A stretch of DNA of 39,024 nt from a virus, in IMG/VR virus record IMGVR_UViG_3300008517_001638, positions 1 to 39,024 of that record. The stretch is one strand, 5' to 3'. A model generated the notes under the pieces. The model did no database searches and was not told where the DNA came from. It was given only the letters and a program-made list of their open reading frames with translations. Positions within the stretch are counted from its first letter, which is position 1; the number at the start of each line of letters is the position of its first letter. Positions 15,489 through 23,803 of the stretch are shown in pieces. The translations under genes and the position numbers were made by a program.

Positions 15489-16256
15489 ATGCCTAGAAAA
15501 CTTTACGATATCGACGTGGAGGAAATAACCCTTTGTGGGTCTGCGGCGAATCGGAAACAATTTTTTATTAAAAAATCTAAGGAGTACAAAATGGACAAAT
15601 TCATAGAAATTCTAAAAGGATTTATGGTGGATGAGGGCGATGAGGAGTTGACTGAAGAGGAGATTGCAAAGGCTGAGGCGCTTGGTAACGAACCAAAGGC
15701 CGTCATAGAAAATGCCTTAGGTACCTTCTCGGAGTATAAAGATTCAATGCCCGAAGATCTTCTTGCAGCCACAAAAATCCTCGTGAAACAAGCCTCGCTT
15801 GTTGACTTACCACTCAGTAAAAAAGATTTAGAGAAAGCTGCTGTATTCTCTAAAGCGACTAGAGCGCAATTAGCAGGAGTTCTCAGTCATTTAAAAGGCT
15901 CGGGTAAAGCCCTGGCTGTGCTAAAGGCTCTACTCGGCGAAAAGGTCGAGAAGGAAGAGCACGCGGAAGATGACGGAGAAAAACTGAGCGCTGAAACTGA
16001 AGCCAAGCTCGAAAAGCTGGGAGAGTTCGAAAAAGCAGAGAAAGAGCGCATTGAAAAAGATGCTAAAGAGAAAAAAGAAAAGGAAGAAAAAGATGCGCAG
16101 GACTTGAAAGATAGGCTTGAGGCCCTAGAGAAGGGGGGACCTATCAAAAAAAGCATCGACGACAAGGGCGACGATGATGACGACAAAGACGAGAAACTCA
16201 AAAAAGGCGACGAAGAAGACAATTGGCCTTCACTCTACATCCCCGGATTAGAGTAA
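15489..16256 (+). CDS. head scaffold protein
   Basis: 255 aa from the ATG at 15489, with AGGAG seven nt upstream; the longer frame from TTG at 15417 has no SD. The first 30 residues (LYDIDVEEITLCGSAANRKQ, then FFIKK) match the linker that usually ends HK97-like proteases (EISLVDxPAN..F.iKK) and leads into scaffold. The rest is highly charged and coiled-coil-like, with long Lys/Glu/Asp runs (for example residues 165-240) and a short hydrophobic C-terminus (WPSLYIPGLE) that could be the capsid-binding end. It should guide capsid assembly and then be cleaved by the upstream protease. Confidence 0.8.
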   Translation: MPRKLYDIDVEEITLCGSAANRKQFFIKKSKEYKMDKFIEILKGFMVDEGDEELTEEEIAKAEALGNEPKAVIENALGTFSEYKDSMPEDLLAATKILVKQASLVDLPLSKKDLEKAAVFSKATRAQLAGVLSHLKGSGKALAVLKALLGEKVEKEEHAEDDGEKLSAETEAKLEKLGEFEKAEKERIEKDAKEKKEKEEKDAQDLKDRLEALEKGGPIKKSIDDKGDDDDDKDEKLKKGDEEDNWPSLYIPGLE

Positions 16257-16296
16257 AGCTAGTTTGTTTTTATCAATAATTTAGGAGATTTTGGAA

Positions 16297-17385
16297 ATGA
16301 AAAAAACTAAAAAGATGCTACGCAAGCAGGACATCACTGGTTTCAACCTCATATCACTCCCTACTATTCAACTCACACCTATAGAGGCCGATAAATTTCT
16401 GGACTGCATCTATGACGAAAGCGTAATGAAAAATTATGCCCGATTCGAAAAAATGGCAGGACCAACAAAATATATCCGCCACCTCGGATTCGGTAGTGGC
16501 AAATTCCTCTATCCCGGTGACAATTTCGATGAGACGAAATACAAAAAGCAGTTCAGTCATAACCGCATTGTTCTCACCGCTAAAAAGATTCGTGGCTGTG
16601 TGCCAGTCTACGATGACGACCTTGAGGAAGGAATTGAAGGCGCAGCTTACAAGAACCACCTCATGCAGATAATTTCCAAGCAAATAGCCAACGAACTCGA
16701 ATTCGCGTACTATATGGGCGACGAACACGGTTACAACTCCTGGTGTCCTGATGACATCGAGAGTTTATGGGATGGCTGGCGCTATATTATCAACAACAGT
16801 CAGGACGGAGACAACTACTACAACGACGTATGCGGTGCCGCACATATGAAAGATGCGTGCGATGAGTCGACTGGTGCAGAATGGGATCTGCCCGGAATGA
16901 TTGCAGAACAGGATATTGCTGAGCCCTTTAATTGGGAATTCAAGTACGCGCGTATGATCAAAAATATGCCAGCCAGATACAAATCTGCATTTGGACTGAA
17001 GAACTTCGTGTTTCTGAACTCAGATTTAGTGACCCAGGACTACATTGAAGCACTATCCGCCCGTTCAACGGCACTCGGTGACGCTGTGTTCACAGGAGCA
17101 GCCAAACCGGCATATGGCAACGTACCGATCGTAGACGTTCCACTCATGCCTACCAACCTCGGCACAGCCCCCGATTACGGCGTAATTGGCGCAGGCGATT
17201 ACACTGACGTACTGCTCACTTTTAAGAACAACCTGATAATCGGAATGCAGAAGGACATCAAGATGGAGCCACAAAGATCAGCATCTGATGAATGTACTTA
17301 TTACTTCTACACTATGAAAGTAGCGCTCGCGATCGAGAACGTGAATGCCATCGTTTTCACTCGATGCCTGACGCACGCGTGCTAG
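16297..17385 (+). CDS. major capsid protein (HK97 fold)
   Basis: 362 aa from the ATG at 16297, with TAGGAG nine nt upstream (a TTG at 16291 is too close to the SD). Features: FNLISLPTIQLTPIEADKFL, IRHLGFGSGKFLYPG, RIVLTAKKIRGCVPVYDDDL, ELEFAYYMGDE, NFVFLNSDLVTQDYIEAL, and the late NVPIVDVPLMP. This pattern (N-arm, spine helix, P-domain with the LTAKK...VPVYDDD strand, A-domain) is that of phage major capsid proteins with the HK97 fold, near the PBSX XkdG group. Position after protease and scaffold confirms it. Confidence 0.9.
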   Translation: MKKTKKMLRKQDITGFNLISLPTIQLTPIEADKFLDCIYDESVMKNYARFEKMAGPTKYIRHLGFGSGKFLYPGDNFDETKYKKQFSHNRIVLTAKKIRGCVPVYDDDLEEGIEGAAYKNHLMQIISKQIANELEFAYYMGDEHGYNSWCPDDIESLWDGWRYIINNSQDGDNYYNDVCGAAHMKDACDESTGAEWDLPGMIAEQDIAEPFNWEFKYARMIKNMPARYKSAFGLKNFVFLNSDLVTQDYIEALSARSTALGDAVFTGAAKPAYGNVPIVDVPLMPTNLGTAPDYGVIGAGDYTDVLLTFKNNLIIGMQKDIKMEPQRSASDECTYYFYTMKVALAIENVNAIVFTRCLTHAC

Positions 17386-17388
17386 ACG

Positions 17389-17733
17389 ATGTTTCGCTGC
17401 ACAGTAACTAATTACGGGAACGCCCGTATGCCATTCCCGACCCGTATAGGCAACCTACATATCGGTAGACTCAAATCGCTGAATGTTACCGACCGTGGAG
17501 TTTTCAAGGATTTAAAACGGTTTGAGAAATCGGATAAGCTCGGGTTTAAGGTGGTTGTCGACGATGAGAACGGGCACCCACCCGCTCAGGCGGAATCTGG
17601 GACCGACTACGGTGCCTTAACCATCAACGAACTACGGAGCATTGCCTCCGGCAAGGGAGTGAAAAATACCTTCTCAATGAAGAAGGTAGACTTAATTAAA
17701 ACCTTAAAGGAGGTTCAAAATGGGACAAGATGA
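17389..17733 (+). CDS. small head-associated protein with a C-terminal HeH/SAP-like motif
   Basis: 114 aa. The N-terminal 60 residues are a compact mixed region of unknown fold (RIGNLHIGRLKSLNV). The last 40 residues (LTINELRSIASGKGVKN, MKKVDLIKTLKE) form the two-helix pattern seen in Rho-N / HeH / LEM-like nucleic-acid-binding motifs, which are frequent in small phage head proteins just after capsid. No strong SD was seen, so translation may be coupled to capsid, whose stop is 3 nt upstream. An AAAGGAGG inside its end serves the next gene. Confidence 0.72.
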   Translation: MFRCTVTNYGNARMPFPTRIGNLHIGRLKSLNVTDRGVFKDLKRFEKSDKLGFKVVVDDENGHPPAQAESGTDYGALTINELRSIASGKGVKNTFSMKKVDLIKTLKEVQNGTR

Positions 17734-18520
17734 TTTAAAATTCCCAAAATGTGACGTACCCGATTCACCGCACCAACCAGAGCTTATCATCCGTGATCAC
17801 CAAATGAAAAACTATCACATCAACAGTCACAAAGTGCGTTGGCTGAAGGATGTGATTGATATTACTGATGCGCATCGTTTTGTTGACGACTTCGACAGCT
17901 TCATCTCCCCCGTTGTGGGTGACGGTGTTGCTAATATCTACGCGTGGACTGAGACTGTGGTTGGTGGTGGAGCTGCCACTCTGATCGATATGGTTAATGG
18001 CGTATTGCTCCTTGAGACCGGTCAAACAGAAAATGATGCGATAGAACTTGCAAAACCTTTCGAAGCTTTTATGTGTGAAGAGTGCTACCCACTCTATGCT
18101 GAGATTCGATTCAAAATAGGCGGAGTAATACAAAGCGATTTCTGGTTCGGATTGGTTACCGGAGAAGGTTGGTTCGGTACTCCCGATGATGCTATTATTT
18201 TTGACAGTGTAGATGGTAATGCGAGTATTCGCTTCATTACCCGCACAGGCGCAGCTCAGACACTGACTGACACTGGAATTGATTTTACGGACCTTACGTG
18301 GATTCGCCTCGGATTCCACTGGGACGGGGATGAAACAATTCGCTGGTTTGTCATTGCTGACGGCAACGCACCACAAGTGATTCTTGCTGCAGGAGCCCAT
18401 ACAACTCATGTGCCTACTACAGAACTTCAGCTCGGATTTGGAATTCGTTCCGGTGCAGATGGTGGTCAAGCGCTTTATGTTGATTATGTCAAATGCGTAC
18501 AACTTCGCGTAATTGAATAG
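17720..18520 (+). CDS. capsid decoration-like protein with lectin-type jelly roll
   Basis: 266 aa. It overlaps the previous gene by 14 nt and is preceded by AAAGGAGG. The core (about 45-262) has repeated beta-strand blocks: FVDDFDSF, LLLETGQTENDAIEL, PLYAEIRFKI, DDAIIFDSVDGNASIRF, LTWIRLGFHWDGDETIRWF and ALYVDYVKCVQL. This is the layout of concanavalin-A-like or LamG jelly-roll proteins, often found as head decorations in marine and gut phages. It probably coats the capsid and may bind carbohydrate. The exact family is not certain. Confidence 0.72.
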   Translation: MGQDDLKFPKCDVPDSPHQPELIIRDHQMKNYHINSHKVRWLKDVIDITDAHRFVDDFDSFISPVVGDGVANIYAWTETVVGGGAATLIDMVNGVLLLETGQTENDAIELAKPFEAFMCEECYPLYAEIRFKIGGVIQSDFWFGLVTGEGWFGTPDDAIIFDSVDGNASIRFITRTGAAQTLTDTGIDFTDLTWIRLGFHWDGDETIRWFVIADGNAPQVILAAGAHTTHVPTTELQLGFGIRSGADGGQALYVDYVKCVQLRVIE

Positions 18521-18542
18521 GAAAAACGGTAAAAAATCGACA

Positions 18543-18578
18543 AAGGAAGGGCGTCGGACATAACGGCGCCCTATCCTT
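18543..18578 (+). terminator. possible stem-loop between decoration and adaptor genes
   Basis: AAGGAAGGGCG at 18543-18554 pairs with CGCCCTATCCTT at 18567-18578 with one or two mismatches and a loop of about 12 nt. A U-run does not follow, so it is not a typical intrinsic terminator; it may attenuate transcription or protect mRNA ends. It fills most of the 74-bp gap before the adaptor gene. Confidence 0.4.
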
Positions 18579-18594
18579 ACCATAGGAGAAGCGA

Positions 18595-19710
18595 ATGGCA
18601 GCAACTGGGTGTTTTCTGGTTGAAGGCGATATCGACAATTGGCCAGTGGGCTATACCGAAGCGCAGAAGCAAGCGATAATCGATAAGGTCGAACAGATAA
18701 TTGACAAAGTAACTGGCACCCACTGGTGTGCTACAGCCTTCGACATAAAGCTAAACGGCAATAACAAAAACCGTCTTTTTATCCCACTCGAAACTGATAT
18801 CCTATCGGTCACTCAAATTTTTATTGACTGCGTGGAGTTGGATTCGAGTTGGTGGGAATACGATATCAATTCCGTATTTCTTGATCCCTGCATCGGCGAC
18901 AGCATGTGGGGGTCCAATGCCATCCGGGACGGCGATTTTTACTCTTGGAAGATAGCGGACCCGACGACTGACCTCTACTATTGGGAAGAGACCATTGCCG
19001 GCACATCGACCGTGAACCGAGATACAGCACAAGTGCAGGTTGGAAATTATTGCGTGCGTCTGGATATTGATGCACTAGACAGTCAGGCAGAAATAAGTCA
19101 GAAATTCTCACTCTACCGCAATAGAGATTACACGCTGTTCTTCAAATACCTGAATTCAGAAGCAGTGAAGACCGCCGAATTCATGCTGTATAATGCCGAC
19201 AAGAACGAATCTCTGGCGGCCGATGGGACGTGGGTGGCCGGTCAGGTTTATGTTGCGATTGCGAATGCAGAGGCGTGGACAAATTATTCGCTCTCGTTCA
19301 CAAGCCACCCGGACTTTGCAAACTACGAACTGCACCTGAGTAACGCGGTAGCCGCTTCCTCCTCAATTTATCTCGATAACGTAGGAATTCTGACGGCGGG
19401 AATAGCAGCTATAGTCAGTGATTTGATAGAGGGGATCTTCCCCCGTGGATTCAACAACGTGCAGGTAATAGGCACACACGGTGAAAGCTCCGTTCCCAAG
19501 GCCATAAAACAAGCAGGGATTGCATTTGCAAAGTGGGAGAACGATCCGGCATCAGAAGCAGCAATGGGACTTATGAAGAGCGAGAAAATAGGCGACTACT
19601 CGTACACGAATCTAGCAACCGCAGAAGAGGACGTGCTGACCGGAATCGATAAGGTTGACATGTACCTCCGACACTATATAAAGCGGAAGGCAATTGTGAT
19701 GGCCCCATAA
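18595..19710 (+). CDS. head-tail adaptor with an inserted carbohydrate-binding-like domain
   Basis: 371 aa. The two ends belong to a head-tail connector: EAQKQAIIDKVEQIIDKVTG with NRLFIPLETDILSVTQIFID (about 22-88), and PRGFNNVQVIGTHGE with LMKSEKIGDYSYTNL (about 283-345). Between them (about 105-265) is a beta-rich block: RDGDFYSWKIADPTTDLYYW, YCVRLDIDALDSQAEISQKF, RDYTLFFKYLNSE, WTNYSLSFTSHPDF, YELHLSN, SSSIYLDNVGI. That pattern matches CBM4/9-type galactose-binding-like folds. The adaptor would join portal to the stopper, with the extra domain displayed on the neck. A good SD (AGGAGA) precedes the ATG. Confidence 0.8.
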   Translation: MAATGCFLVEGDIDNWPVGYTEAQKQAIIDKVEQIIDKVTGTHWCATAFDIKLNGNNKNRLFIPLETDILSVTQIFIDCVELDSSWWEYDINSVFLDPCIGDSMWGSNAIRDGDFYSWKIADPTTDLYYWEETIAGTSTVNRDTAQVQVGNYCVRLDIDALDSQAEISQKFSLYRNRDYTLFFKYLNSEAVKTAEFMLYNADKNESLAADGTWVAGQVYVAIANAEAWTNYSLSFTSHPDFANYELHLSNAVAASSSIYLDNVGILTAGIAAIVSDLIEGIFPRGFNNVQVIGTHGESSVPKAIKQAGIAFAKWENDPASEAAMGLMKSEKIGDYSYTNLATAEEDVLTGIDKVDMYLRHYIKRKAIVMAP

Positions 19711-22700
19711 TGGATAGATTACAAAGATTAGTACACGAAAAGAGACGTCCTGAAGTTGTTTATACAAATAAATTTGCTTGGAATGTGTTGCCCGATGGAT
19801 CATGGCAGGATAAACCATGTTTCATAGTGGGCGGGGGGCCAAGCCTCGCAAAGTTTAATTGGGATTTGCTCAAGGGAAAGCTAACGATTGCTATAAATCG
19901 AGCATATGAGATGTTCGACCCCACTATTATTTTCGGTATGGACCCCAGCTTTGTGCGGCATGTGCTGATGAATAAATACGGCGATCGAGCAAGAACGAAG
20001 TTTAAACAATCATCCGCAACGAAAATATGGGTTAATGGTACGGGAATAAACCTACCAGACGATATTTATGTATTAAAATACTGGCAGAATTATCTTAAGG
20101 GGCGCAGAGCGTTCCCGTTGACTATGAAAGAGGGGATAGGGCACGGCAACAACTCGGGGTACGGCGCTTTAAATTTGGCCGCCTGTCTTGGTGCTAACCC
20201 TATTTACTTGCTCGGATATGATATGAAGCATGAAAACGGTAAGACGCACTGGCACGACGGCCACCCAAAGCAGCCGCCTGATCATGTACCGGGCAGTTTT
20301 AAGGAGCATTTTACTACTGCGGCTGAGATTTTGAAAACAAACGAGATAAGCGTCATAAATTTGAATCCCGACTCAGCGCTTAATTGTTTTCCTAAAATGG
20401 AGATATCGACCGGTTTCAATCCCCCGATCAAAGTCAAGACAAAAGAAAAAGAAAAAGACAAGCCTCCTCGTCCTGTAATGCAATCCGCATTTTCAGATGT
20501 CGTAGTGGATAACGCTTGGAAAGGTCTGCGTTGTTTCATTATAGGCGAGGGCGCAAGCCTCAAACATTTCGACCTTTCCCGCTTGGAGAGCGAACTGACC
20601 ATCGGAGTAAACCGTACTTATGAGAAACTTGGTTGTACGATCATGTTTGCTACAAACGCTGAGTACCATAAATGGATAATAGAGGGGAAGATGGGAGCTA
20701 GAGCAGAGAGGAAATTTGAGGAATTCAACGGGCATAAGGTCTGGTTGGGTTCGCAGAATTACGGGCTCAAAGAAGTAAACCATTTAATGGAACTTGGCGG
20801 TACGGGATTTTCCTCCTCACTGAAAAAAGGATTGGTAAGCAATGGCAGCCCTGAATACGGTGCTTTGAATTTGGCTATTTGCCTGGGAGCAAATCCAATC
20901 TATCTCTTGGGTTTTGATATGCATGGCGAAAACGGGAAGCAACCTTACTGGCATGATGGTTATCCGAAGGATCAATCCGATACTGTGTACGCTAAATTCA
21001 AGACGTATTTTGAGGGCGTTGCTCCAACTCTGAAAAAGAAGGGGATTAAGGTAATAAACCTCAATCCGGCCAGCGAACTGAAATGCTTCGATTTTGGAGA
21101 CATTAAAGATTTTGCGGACCCGCTGGGCAAATATATGTATCACGCAGGCTATGATTCGACTAAACTTATACGTTATGAACATGATACCCTGTACTTTAAG
21201 GGCGCTCTTGGGTTCGGAGACAATTTTTACCAGCGCCAAATTATTAAAGACTTAGCGAAGTCATATAAGACCATTCATATAACAACCGCTCTGCCGGAAA
21301 TGTATTGGGATATTCCGAATGTTAAATTTGCTAAATCGACAGTCATGTACAAATTAAGAACTCACAAAAAGCGCATGGAGGCGCTCCCTGCTGAGACCTG
21401 GAGCCCGAAGCCAGATAAAAAAGATTCAGACTCTGTGTATGTCGCATTGCTTCACCCTCCTGTAGGGAGAAACTTGCGGACGAAGTATATAGAACTTGAA
21501 AACAGGAAAGACTTTGATTTTACTTTTCCGGTTAAAAACGAGTGGGTAGAGAAGGCCAAGAAGCTGGTTAAAACACTCCCACTAAAAGGAAAGAAGCTCT
21601 GTATCATACGTCGTCCTACATGCCGTACAGAATGGAATTGTCCTGCAAGAAATCCCAAGGTCGAGTATTACCAACTGCTCATCGATAAGTATAAAGACGA
21701 GTATTTCTTCGTCGGCATTGCTGACGTGGAAAAAGAACAAGAGTGGTTTGATGGCGATATTCACGGTTTGGATAAGGAATTCAATAAAGGCGAGATCGAT
21801 TTACCAATAATATTCGGTCTCATGAAAATCGCGGACATGACAATAACTTATCCGAGTTTATTTATGATCGCAGCAATAGCAATCCGTACGAAGTGTTTTT
21901 GTTTGTTTGGTGGTTGTGGGATGCCCGATACGGTTCTTAGAAGGGGCTGGGGGCTTCAGAATTTTGGTTATGTCGCTCCTGAGCCGTTTTGTAATTGTAT
22001 AAATATGAATCATGACTGCAAGAAGGACATGCCACCGAAGAAGATAATAAAGGCATTTGAAGAACTAAGGGAAAGGAAAAAATACATCAAGAGCGTCACG
22101 GTTGGTTGTTGTCCCGGGATAGGCGATTCACATTGGGCGATGACTAAAATGCAATCCTTCAAGGAAAAGTTAGCTATAGATGAATTGAAAGTTGTGGTCC
22201 GTAGAGACCCCGTCCACCATTATACGGCGGATTTCCTCAAGATGATCCCGTTTATCGACGAGATTGTAGCACATCCCAGTGGATTAAACTACATGCCTCT
22301 TTACAATAAGGATGCCCCAGCTGCGATAACAAAAGAGGTTGATGGATGCGATTACATGGTAGACCCCGGCGCTCTTATGTGGTTAAAGGGGACGCTTCTT
22401 GAAGACATTCTTCCTAATTATGACACAAATTTTCACTACCCTATAGTTTTTCCTAAAAGCGCTCGACAGGAGGCCACACGTATAAAAAAGGAAAATAAAG
22501 GGAAGGTTGTCATATTCTTTGCTTCCTCTATCATGAGTAATAACGATTGGAATAAGGGAGCCTGGTCGGTTAAAAATTGGGTCGCTCTGGCGGGACGTAT
22601 TTTTAAACATACAGGAGTTCGCCCCATTTTAATTGGGGCGGAGTGGGATAAAACTTATGCAGAATTGATACGGGGGGCCGACACAGAGAATGTTATCCAA

Positions 22701-22991
22701 TATCGCGTGGGTGAGATGGGCATTGAGCAGACCCTTTGCTTGCTCCGAGAGGCAAACCTTGTTGTGGCATTTCCGTGCGGGATTCCGATAATGGCAACCT
22801 ATTTCGGCATACCAACTGTCATGTTCTGGCCTCTCAGAGGCATTTCTAGGAGAGAACGGTTCGATCCCGCATTTCAATTTACTTGGGCTCCCCCGGAATC
22901 AAGGAACAATGGGCGATATATTCCAGCCGCGTATGATGCGCCAGACACAAATCCGACAGAGATATTTAATCGAACAAGGAGATTTCTGTGA
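19710..22991 (+). CDS. four-domain glycosyltransferase-like protein (2 x DUF115/MptE-like + 2 x GT9-like)
   Basis: 1093 aa. Domain 1 (about 30-235) and domain 2 (about 266-470) are internal repeats: CFIVGGGPSLAKF / CFIIGEGASLKHF near the start and LGANPIYLLGYDM / LGANPIYLLGFDM near the end, both followed by HW/WHDG. This is the DUF115/MptE-like fold also found in Maf flagellin glycosyltransferases. Domains 3 (about 480-785) and 4 (about 790-1085) look like GT9 heptosyltransferases: LYFKGALGFGDNFYQRQII with MTITYPSLFMIAAIAI, and VTVGCCPGIGDSHWAMTKM with LVVAFPCGIPIMATYFGIPT. It probably transfers sugars onto virion, phage product or host surface glycan. The ATG overlaps the adaptor stop (TAATG). 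Confidence 0.82.
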   Translation: MDRLQRLVHEKRRPEVVYTNKFAWNVLPDGSWQDKPCFIVGGGPSLAKFNWDLLKGKLTIAINRAYEMFDPTIIFGMDPSFVRHVLMNKYGDRARTKFKQSSATKIWVNGTGINLPDDIYVLKYWQNYLKGRRAFPLTMKEGIGHGNNSGYGALNLAACLGANPIYLLGYDMKHENGKTHWHDGHPKQPPDHVPGSFKEHFTTAAEILKTNEISVINLNPDSALNCFPKMEISTGFNPPIKVKTKEKEKDKPPRPVMQSAFSDVVVDNAWKGLRCFIIGEGASLKHFDLSRLESELTIGVNRTYEKLGCTIMFATNAEYHKWIIEGKMGARAERKFEEFNGHKVWLGSQNYGLKEVNHLMELGGTGFSSSLKKGLVSNGSPEYGALNLAICLGANPIYLLGFDMHGENGKQPYWHDGYPKDQSDTVYAKFKTYFEGVAPTLKKKGIKVINLNPASELKCFDFGDIKDFADPLGKYMYHAGYDSTKLIRYEHDTLYFKGALGFGDNFYQRQIIKDLAKSYKTIHITTALPEMYWDIPNVKFAKSTVMYKLRTHKKRMEALPAETWSPKPDKKDSDSVYVALLHPPVGRNLRTKYIELENRKDFDFTFPVKNEWVEKAKKLVKTLPLKGKKLCIIRRPTCRTEWNCPARNPKVEYYQLLIDKYKDEYFFVGIADVEKEQEWFDGDIHGLDKEFNKGEIDLPIIFGLMKIADMTITYPSLFMIAAIAIRTKCFCLFGGCGMPDTVLRRGWGLQNFGYVAPEPFCNCINMNHDCKKDMPPKKIIKAFEELRERKKYIKSVTVGCCPGIGDSHWAMTKMQSFKEKLAIDELKVVVRRDPVHHYTADFLKMIPFIDEIVAHPSGLNYMPLYNKDAPAAITKEVDGCDYMVDPGALMWLKGTLLEDILPNYDTNFHYPIVFPKSARQEATRIKKENKGKVVIFFASSIMSNNDWNKGAWSVKNWVALAGRIFKHTGVRPILIGAEWDKTYAELIRGADTENVIQYRVGEMGIEQTLCLLREANLVVAFPCGIPIMATYFGIPTVMFWPLRGISRRERFDPAFQFTWAPPESRNNGRYIPAAYDAPDTNPTEIFNRTRRFL

Positions 22992-23803
22992 GTTTGAGAT
23001 TTTGGACATCACTGCAGGCACTGTTTCAGGCTGTGCTTGTGGAGGATGGGAAGATAATAAAAAGTATTCCTGACCACCCACCTCAAACTATATTTCGGAG
23101 GAAGTGGGCGGTTGGAGAATATGATGGCAATAAACTTGCAGTGTTAAAACATGCTGCGTTTGAACTCTGGAGTCGTGATGGGAACCAATGCTTTAAAAGC
23201 TTCTACCATCCTTTGATATACCAACCACATGAAGTTGTTCAGTACGGCAAGGATGTGCTTATTTGCTCCACAGGGCTTGAGATGTTCTTCCTTATGGATA
23301 TTGACGGAAATGTAAAATGGGAGTGGTGGGGATATAAGAATGATTTGGGAGAGAAGAATACGGCCTATTTCCAGGAGGATTGGGTTGTGAACCAAACTAC
23401 TACGGAGGACAATACCGCTATTGATACCGCTAAATGCGCACATTTTAATTCTATCCATCTTATGGGGGACAAATTTTTAACGGTTAGCTTGCGTCTAGGA
23501 AAGATTGTGGAAATTACTATCGGTCAAGACGGCTTTAAACTTGTGGCTGACATACCACAGCGCGGTGCTCACTCTGCTTTCTCTCATAACGGGATGCTCG
23601 TTTACGGTACGTTTGGGGGGATAATGGCAGGGGAGAAATTAGTCCTTCCTGAGTATGGATGGGTAAAAGCTGTCCGTGCGTTTGAAGACGGTTTTGTGTT
23701 TACGCATATGAAAGGACTGGCGATCACGGATGCGAATTGGCAAGTAAAAGAAAATATACTATTGCCCGCGCCATTTAAATTTGCGTATTTGGAGAGGTTT
23801 TAA
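22988..23803 (+). CDS. beta-propeller-like protein, paralogue 1
   Basis: 271 aa from GTG at 22988, overlapping the previous stop, with AAGGAG upstream. It has repeated short strand patterns with aromatic and Gly residues (HPLIYQPHEVVQYGKDVLIC, DIDGNVKWEWWGYKN, FNSIHLMGDKFLTVS), as in PQQ/NHL or arylsulfotransferase-type beta-propellers. No catalytic residue set could be fixed. The next gene is a close paralogue. The function is unknown; from the neighbours, a structural or glycan-related role is possible. Confidence 0.72.
   Translation: MSLRFWTSLQALFQAVLVEDGKIIKSIPDHPPQTIFRRKWAVGEYDGNKLAVLKHAAFELWSRDGNQCFKSFYHPLIYQPHEVVQYGKDVLICSTGLEMFFLMDIDGNVKWEWWGYKNDLGEKNTAYFQEDWVVNQTTTEDNTAIDTAKCAHFNSIHLMGDKFLTVSLRLGKIVEITIGQDGFKLVADIPQRGAHSAFSHNGMLVYGTFGGIMAGEKLVLPEYGWVKAVRAFEDGFVFTHMKGLAITDANWQVKENILLPAPFKFAYLERF

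Noticed and set aside
18543-18578. Strong intrinsic terminator after the decoration gene
   Set aside because: The stem is good but no U-run follows on the plus strand; kept only as a possible stem-loop.
17765-18604. Leftward open frame (279 aa) opposite the decoration gene
   Set aside because: Opposite a gene with strong SD and coherent beta-strand pattern; no motif or SD for the leftward frame.
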